A DNA stretch of 5,562 nt from Victivallales bacterium. Lineage in GTDB: Bacteria; Verrucomicrobiota; Lentisphaeria; Oligosphaerales; Oligosphaeraceae. A program made the position numbers and the translations under genes. Each line of letters starts with the position of its first letter. Position 1 is the first letter of the stretch. Positions 1 through 3,700 of this stretch are shown piece after piece. Location of the stretch: NCBI GenBank assembly GCA_017964325.1, contig JAGCSE010000007.1, positions 1-5,562 on the forward strand, written 5' to 3'. The notes under the pieces were generated by a model that was not told the DNA's origin, did no database searches, and worked only from the letters and a program-made list of their open reading frames with translations.

Positions 1-430
1 GGAAGCCCGCATAGACGCTTTCCGGCCAGTAGCCGTAGGCCTGCCGCGACTTGTCGTAGCTGCGCAGGTAGAGCGTGAAGCCGCCCGTCGTCTCGTCGGT
101 CGCCGCCGTCATCTGGACATGATAGTTTGTGTCGTTCTGCGGGACGGTCGCCGTTCCGCGCGCCTTGCCCTTCAGTTCAAGCTGGATCTGGTTGTTGAAG
201 GCGATTTCACCAAGCTCCAATGAACTCCAGTCCAGCCACTTGGACAACTGATGCGTCACGGTGACCTCCTGCGCGGGAAACGCCGCCGTTGATTTGTTTT
301 CAAAATACACCGTGTAGTCCAGCCATTCGCCGGGCTTCACAAACCGTTGCGTTCCGCTGTCGCCCAATCCGATCATGCCCGAAATTTCGTTCGGATCGAC
401 GGAGTGGCGGGAAATGTCGGTTCTATAGTC
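1..430 (-). other. Protein domain: DUF7619/DUF11-like, C-terminal end beyond window
   Basis: The encoded landmarks run in the expected order: 'SVDPNEISGMIGLG' (about 360-403), 'VKPGEWLDYTVYFEN' (about 295-341), 'AFPAQEVTV' (about 257-283), 'KWLDWSSLELGEIAF' (about 197-241), 'HVQMTAATDETTGGFTLYLR' (about 62-121), then 'YWPESVYAGF' at the edge. In relatives this domain models an Ig-like fold for which 'DPN', 'YTVYFEN' and 'AGFLPP' are diagnostic. Several copies often occur near the C-terminus of giant surface proteins, so the natural protein probably extends well past the left edge. Confidence 0.7.
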
Positions 431-496
431 GGATGGACTTTCCATCTTCGGTTTCTCATCATCGTCGTCATCGTCGTCATCCCCGACGTGGATTTT
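1..496 (-). CDS. In-frame continuation after the amber codon: end of PKD 2, poly-Asp linker, DUF7619/DUF11-like domain (partial)
   Basis: The frame of the main gene stays open for all 165 codons from 496 to 2 and leaves the window. It begins 'KIHVGD', which completes the last strand of the second PKD domain. Eight aspartates follow, then 'SVDPNEISGMIGLGDSG', 'VKPGEWLDYTVYFENKS', 'AAFPAQEVTVT', 'LDWSSLELG' and, at the edge, 'YAGF'. This is the pattern of the DUF7619/DUF11-like domain of giant bacterial surface proteins (DPN..G, then L.YTV.FEN, then PAQ.V.IT, then LD.S.F.LG, ending near an AGFLPP motif). If the TAG is a true stop, the only early in-frame restart is ATG at 443-445. It has no clear Shine-Dalgarno sequence at a useful distance, so an independent gene is unlikely. 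Best read as the downstream part of the same gene, either lost by a nonsense mutation or made by read-through. Confidence 0.82.
458..481 (-). repeat. Trinucleotide GAT/GAC run encoding eight aspartates
   Basis: Eight codons GAT GAC GAC GAT GAC GAC GAT GAT follow Gly and precede Glu, giving G-D8-E. The array lies between PKD 2 and the DUF7619-like domain, where a flexible acidic interdomain linker is expected. Copy-number change in steps of one codon would keep the frame. Possible roles (calcium or other cation binding, spacer) are inferred only. Confidence 0.85.
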
Positions 497-742
497 CTAC
501 TTGTGATTGCTTAAAAAAGTAAGATGCTCGCATTCAAGTTCCAACTTGGCAACATAGCATCCTTCGGCTAAATAAGAATGCAGCTGAGACCCCTGCGAGC
601 TGGACTCGCATATCTGGCCGTCACCGAAATCCCACTTCCATTTTTTAACCTTGAAACTTTCGTCGCCTTTCAAGGACTTGTCGGTAAAATTAACTTGCGT
701 ATCCACCTGGATGTCGCTTGTCGGACTGTAGGTGAAATCAGG
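485..742 (-). other. Protein domain: PKD domain 2, interrupted by the amber codon
   Basis: It starts 'PDFTYSPTSDIQVDTQVNF' with 'TDKS', followed by the core 'VKKWKWDFGDGQ', the strand 'LHSYLAEGCYVAKLELE', and the final strand 'FLSNHK' + TAG + 'KIHV'. Compared with PKD 1, the 'H-Y...G-Y-V' and 'W-DFGDG' landmarks are intact. Without the residues after the TAG, the last strand of the sandwich is missing. Confidence 0.88.
497..499 (-). other. In-frame amber (TAG) codon interrupting the second PKD domain
   Basis: The codons around it read CAC AAG TAG AAA ATC CAC GTC, that is 'SNHK-stop-KIHV'. In PKD domains the final strand has the form 'ttk.ItV', so the stop falls inside that strand and the domain resumes in the same frame directly after it. 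It is the only stop among 1,853 codons in the window. A single G on the + strand at 498 instead of A would give CAG (Gln). Whether it is a mutation, a sequencing error or a read codon cannot be decided from this sequence. Confidence 0.9.
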
Positions 743-3700
743 CTTGGCGAAAATCCATTCATACCAAGGGACTTCAGAATAGCCAAGTGTACGAGTAAAG
801 CTCAACGTCGATGCGTTGACTTTCAGCCACTTGAACACCTCGGAATCCGAATAGAGCACACTGGCCTTAATGGATGCCTTCAAGGTATGGCCAATGGAAA
901 TGGCCGGCCGGCCCGGATGATTCTGGGAATTGGCCAGTTTCAGCCAGAGGCTCGCCTCGGCGCCGAGTCCAAGTTTGATCAGCCCTTCATAGAGTTTCAA
1001 ATCAAGCCCCGCCTCAATCCCTGCGCTAAGTTTGATGTTGCCATCGAATTTGATCTCCGGTCCAGTAAACTCTTTCGTGATTGTCGTGTCATTGATCGGG
1101 ACAAAGCCGCCATTCTTCCTGAAGAAGATATCAAACCCACGCTTTATGGTACATGTAAACTTCTGGGACATCTCAATCGATGCCTGTCCCGCGATCTCAA
1201 GTCCAACGAACAGATTGATGTCAAGCGTCTCCGATGTCCAGATTGGAATATAACCAGCCATCGTGATCTGGTCTTTTCTGAATTTAAAGAGATTCTTTGT
1301 CCACTTGGTATTGATACTCGCTTGCGAACTATAATGCGCCTGCCACTCAACCCCTAGGGGAAAGACCAGTTCCATATGGATTTGCTCAAGTTTTTCGTCT
1401 TCACAGCGAAAATTGAATTCCAAAACCGGCGTCTCTATAAACGGGACGATATCTACGCCGAAATCGTTGAACTGCAAATCGACATTGATCCCATCCCATC
1501 CATCACCACGTGTCTTTCCACGCGTCGTGGACGACTCCACAATATCGTCTTCCGTTATTTTTTCGACAATCGTAATATCGCACTGTTTGAATATTTCATC
1601 GAACTTCGCCTGATCCGTAATTAGTTCCAATATGACGCCTGTACGAGTCATGGACACGACTTTCCGCGAGAAGGCATGGTCGCGATCCGCATTGCTCAGC
1701 AAAACGCTTCCGACGGATACGGGCTTCGCCGGATCGGCGGCCTTCTGTTTCAGCGTCACCGTGTTTTCGGTGAACGCAACCACGTCGTAATCCGTGGAAT
1801 CCGTCAGCACAATGATGTCATCCTTGACAATCGTCTCAAGAGGTTCGCGCACTTCCACCGCTTCACGCTTGACGGCGGTGGCCTCGTTGCCCTCCGCATC
1901 GACATACCAGACGGTTATGTCATACTTGCCAGGCGTCGTGTAGGTCCAGGAAGGATTCGCGCCGCGGTAGTCGACCTGGCCGTCGCCGTCGAAGTCCCAA
2001 CGCCAGTCACTGGCTTTGTTGGAGAAATCCTTCTCCATAGCGTAGATTTTGACGGTTAATGGCGCGGCACCCTGCGACGGCAATGCCGTGAACGGCGCCG
2101 CCTTGACCGCCGTGATGTTCTGCTCGATCTCCGTGATCTCCTCCTCCGGAACATCGACGGCGTAGCGCTGGATCGCTTCGTAGCCGTCGCTGCCCAAAAC
2201 GAGCCAGTTCTGCCCGGCGGGAAGCCCGGAGAGCTGATAAGCGCCGTCGTCATTCGTCACGGCGGTATAGGTCGCGCCCGTGGCCGCGCACATGGCCATG
2301 ACGGTCACGCCCGGCAGCGGCAGATCGCCGTCTTCCAGCGTCACGACGCCATACACGATGCTTCCTTTCTCAAGCCGCAGATAGACCGCCTTCTCGCTGT
2401 CCGCCTCTGTGACGGTGACGGTCTGCTCTTCTCCTGCATATCCTTCGGCGGGAGTCGCATGCAGCGAATACTCACCTGCCGTGACATTCTCGAATGAGAA
2501 ATGGCCTTCGTCATCCGTCATCGCATGTTCGCTCATGCCATTGGCGTACAGTATGACGTCCATGCCTGCGAGCGGCAAGTCCTCCGCCTCCGTCAGCACC
2601 CAGCCGTGAATGGTCGGCAGCTTTTTGACGGACAAGACGACTCCCGTCAGTTCGCCTGTGTCAGGCGTGACGACAACAAGATTCTCCTCCTGCAAGCCGC
2701 TTGCCGCAACCAGTTCGTATTCCGTGCCGTATGCAAGATTGTCAAAGACAAACCAGCCGTCGGCATCCGTCACGGTGGTCGTGCCCGCCTCGTCGTCCGC
2801 TCCATAGCAGTGGACGGTGACGCCTTCAAGCGGAACGCCCGTGTTCAGCTCCTTCAGATGGCCGGAAATGGCGCTTTTCAAGGTGCCGCAGGCCTCCGAA
2901 AAAGCCTCTTCGTAGATCACGCTCCCCCTGTATTCCTCCTTTCCGCGCGCGTTCAACCGCGTGGCCGCCCGCGCCATCGCCTCGCCGTAGTCCGCCCACG
3001 TGCCGAACGTGGAATTGGCTTTATCATTCTGTTCAATCGTCGCAAACCGAATCAAGTATCTGCCATCCAGCGAGAAGAAAATCGGTAGGCGGTTCTCTTC
3101 GCCAGCCTTCAAAACACCGGCAGGCGCCGTTGGAGAAATTCCTGCATAGCGCAATGACCGGGAAGCGAACTCGCCGTCCACCGTGTAGGAAATCTGCGTC
3201 GTCGTACTGCAGTCCACTTTGAAAATCGGCATCGTCATGTCCGCGTCGCCGGAATTCTTGTAGCAGAGCCACGCCGTGTAGATTCGCCCGTCGCGGACGG
3301 ACGGCGGCGTCTCCAGCCACGCCTCCAGTTTCGGGCCAATTCCTCTCGGCCTCACGATGATGTTATCCGCCATTGACGCCATCCTGCCGCCTTCTTCAAC
3401 GGAAAGCGTGTATTCGCCTTCGGTAATGCCATCGACGTTTAACTGAACGACCGCCACGAGACCGTCCTCCAAGCCCAACGTCGTGCCCGTCACCGCCGTG
3501 TCCCCGTGTGTCAGCGTGAACACGCTATTAGCGGAAAGCCCCGTGCCGATGATGCGCATCGTCGAAGTCCCTTTGTTCAAAACATAGGCAGGTTTCGCCT
3601 CCAGCAACGACAGCGCCGCCTCTTCCACGGAGACCGTCGCTGTCGCGGACGCGACGCCTTCGTTCGCCAGCGTCACATAAGTTTCCGACTCATTCGCAGG

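Noticed and set aside
443..445. ATG as start of a separate downstream gene
   Set aside because: No clear Shine-Dalgarno sequence at a normal distance, and the residues before it (KIHV plus the Asp run) already fit the end of PKD 2 and a linker in the same frame.
472..488. Stem-loop after the TAG as a terminator or read-through/frameshift stimulator
   Set aside because: Only 5 bp with a 7-base loop and no following T-run. It arises from the GAC/GTC repeat and lies too far from the slippery heptamer for a usual stimulator.
289..522. 77-codon open frame on the + strand across the amber codon region
   Set aside because: It overlaps the continuous minus-strand coding pattern (PKD 2 end, Asp run, DUF7619-like domain), and its Arg/Ser/His-rich product comes from the trinucleotide repeat.
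578..1357. 259-codon open frame on the + strand opposite the AT-richer unknown module
   Set aside because: Also in the codon-aligned antisense phase, so explained by rare TTA/CTA/TCA use in the real gene. The translation has no recognisable motif. It was given more thought because long open frames are less expected at lower G+C, but nothing supports it.
2501..3088. 195-codon open frame on the + strand opposite the CPD repeats
   Set aside because: Same antisense codon-aligned phase, with no motif and no ribosome site that stands out. The opposite strand carries three well-patterned CPD-like domains.
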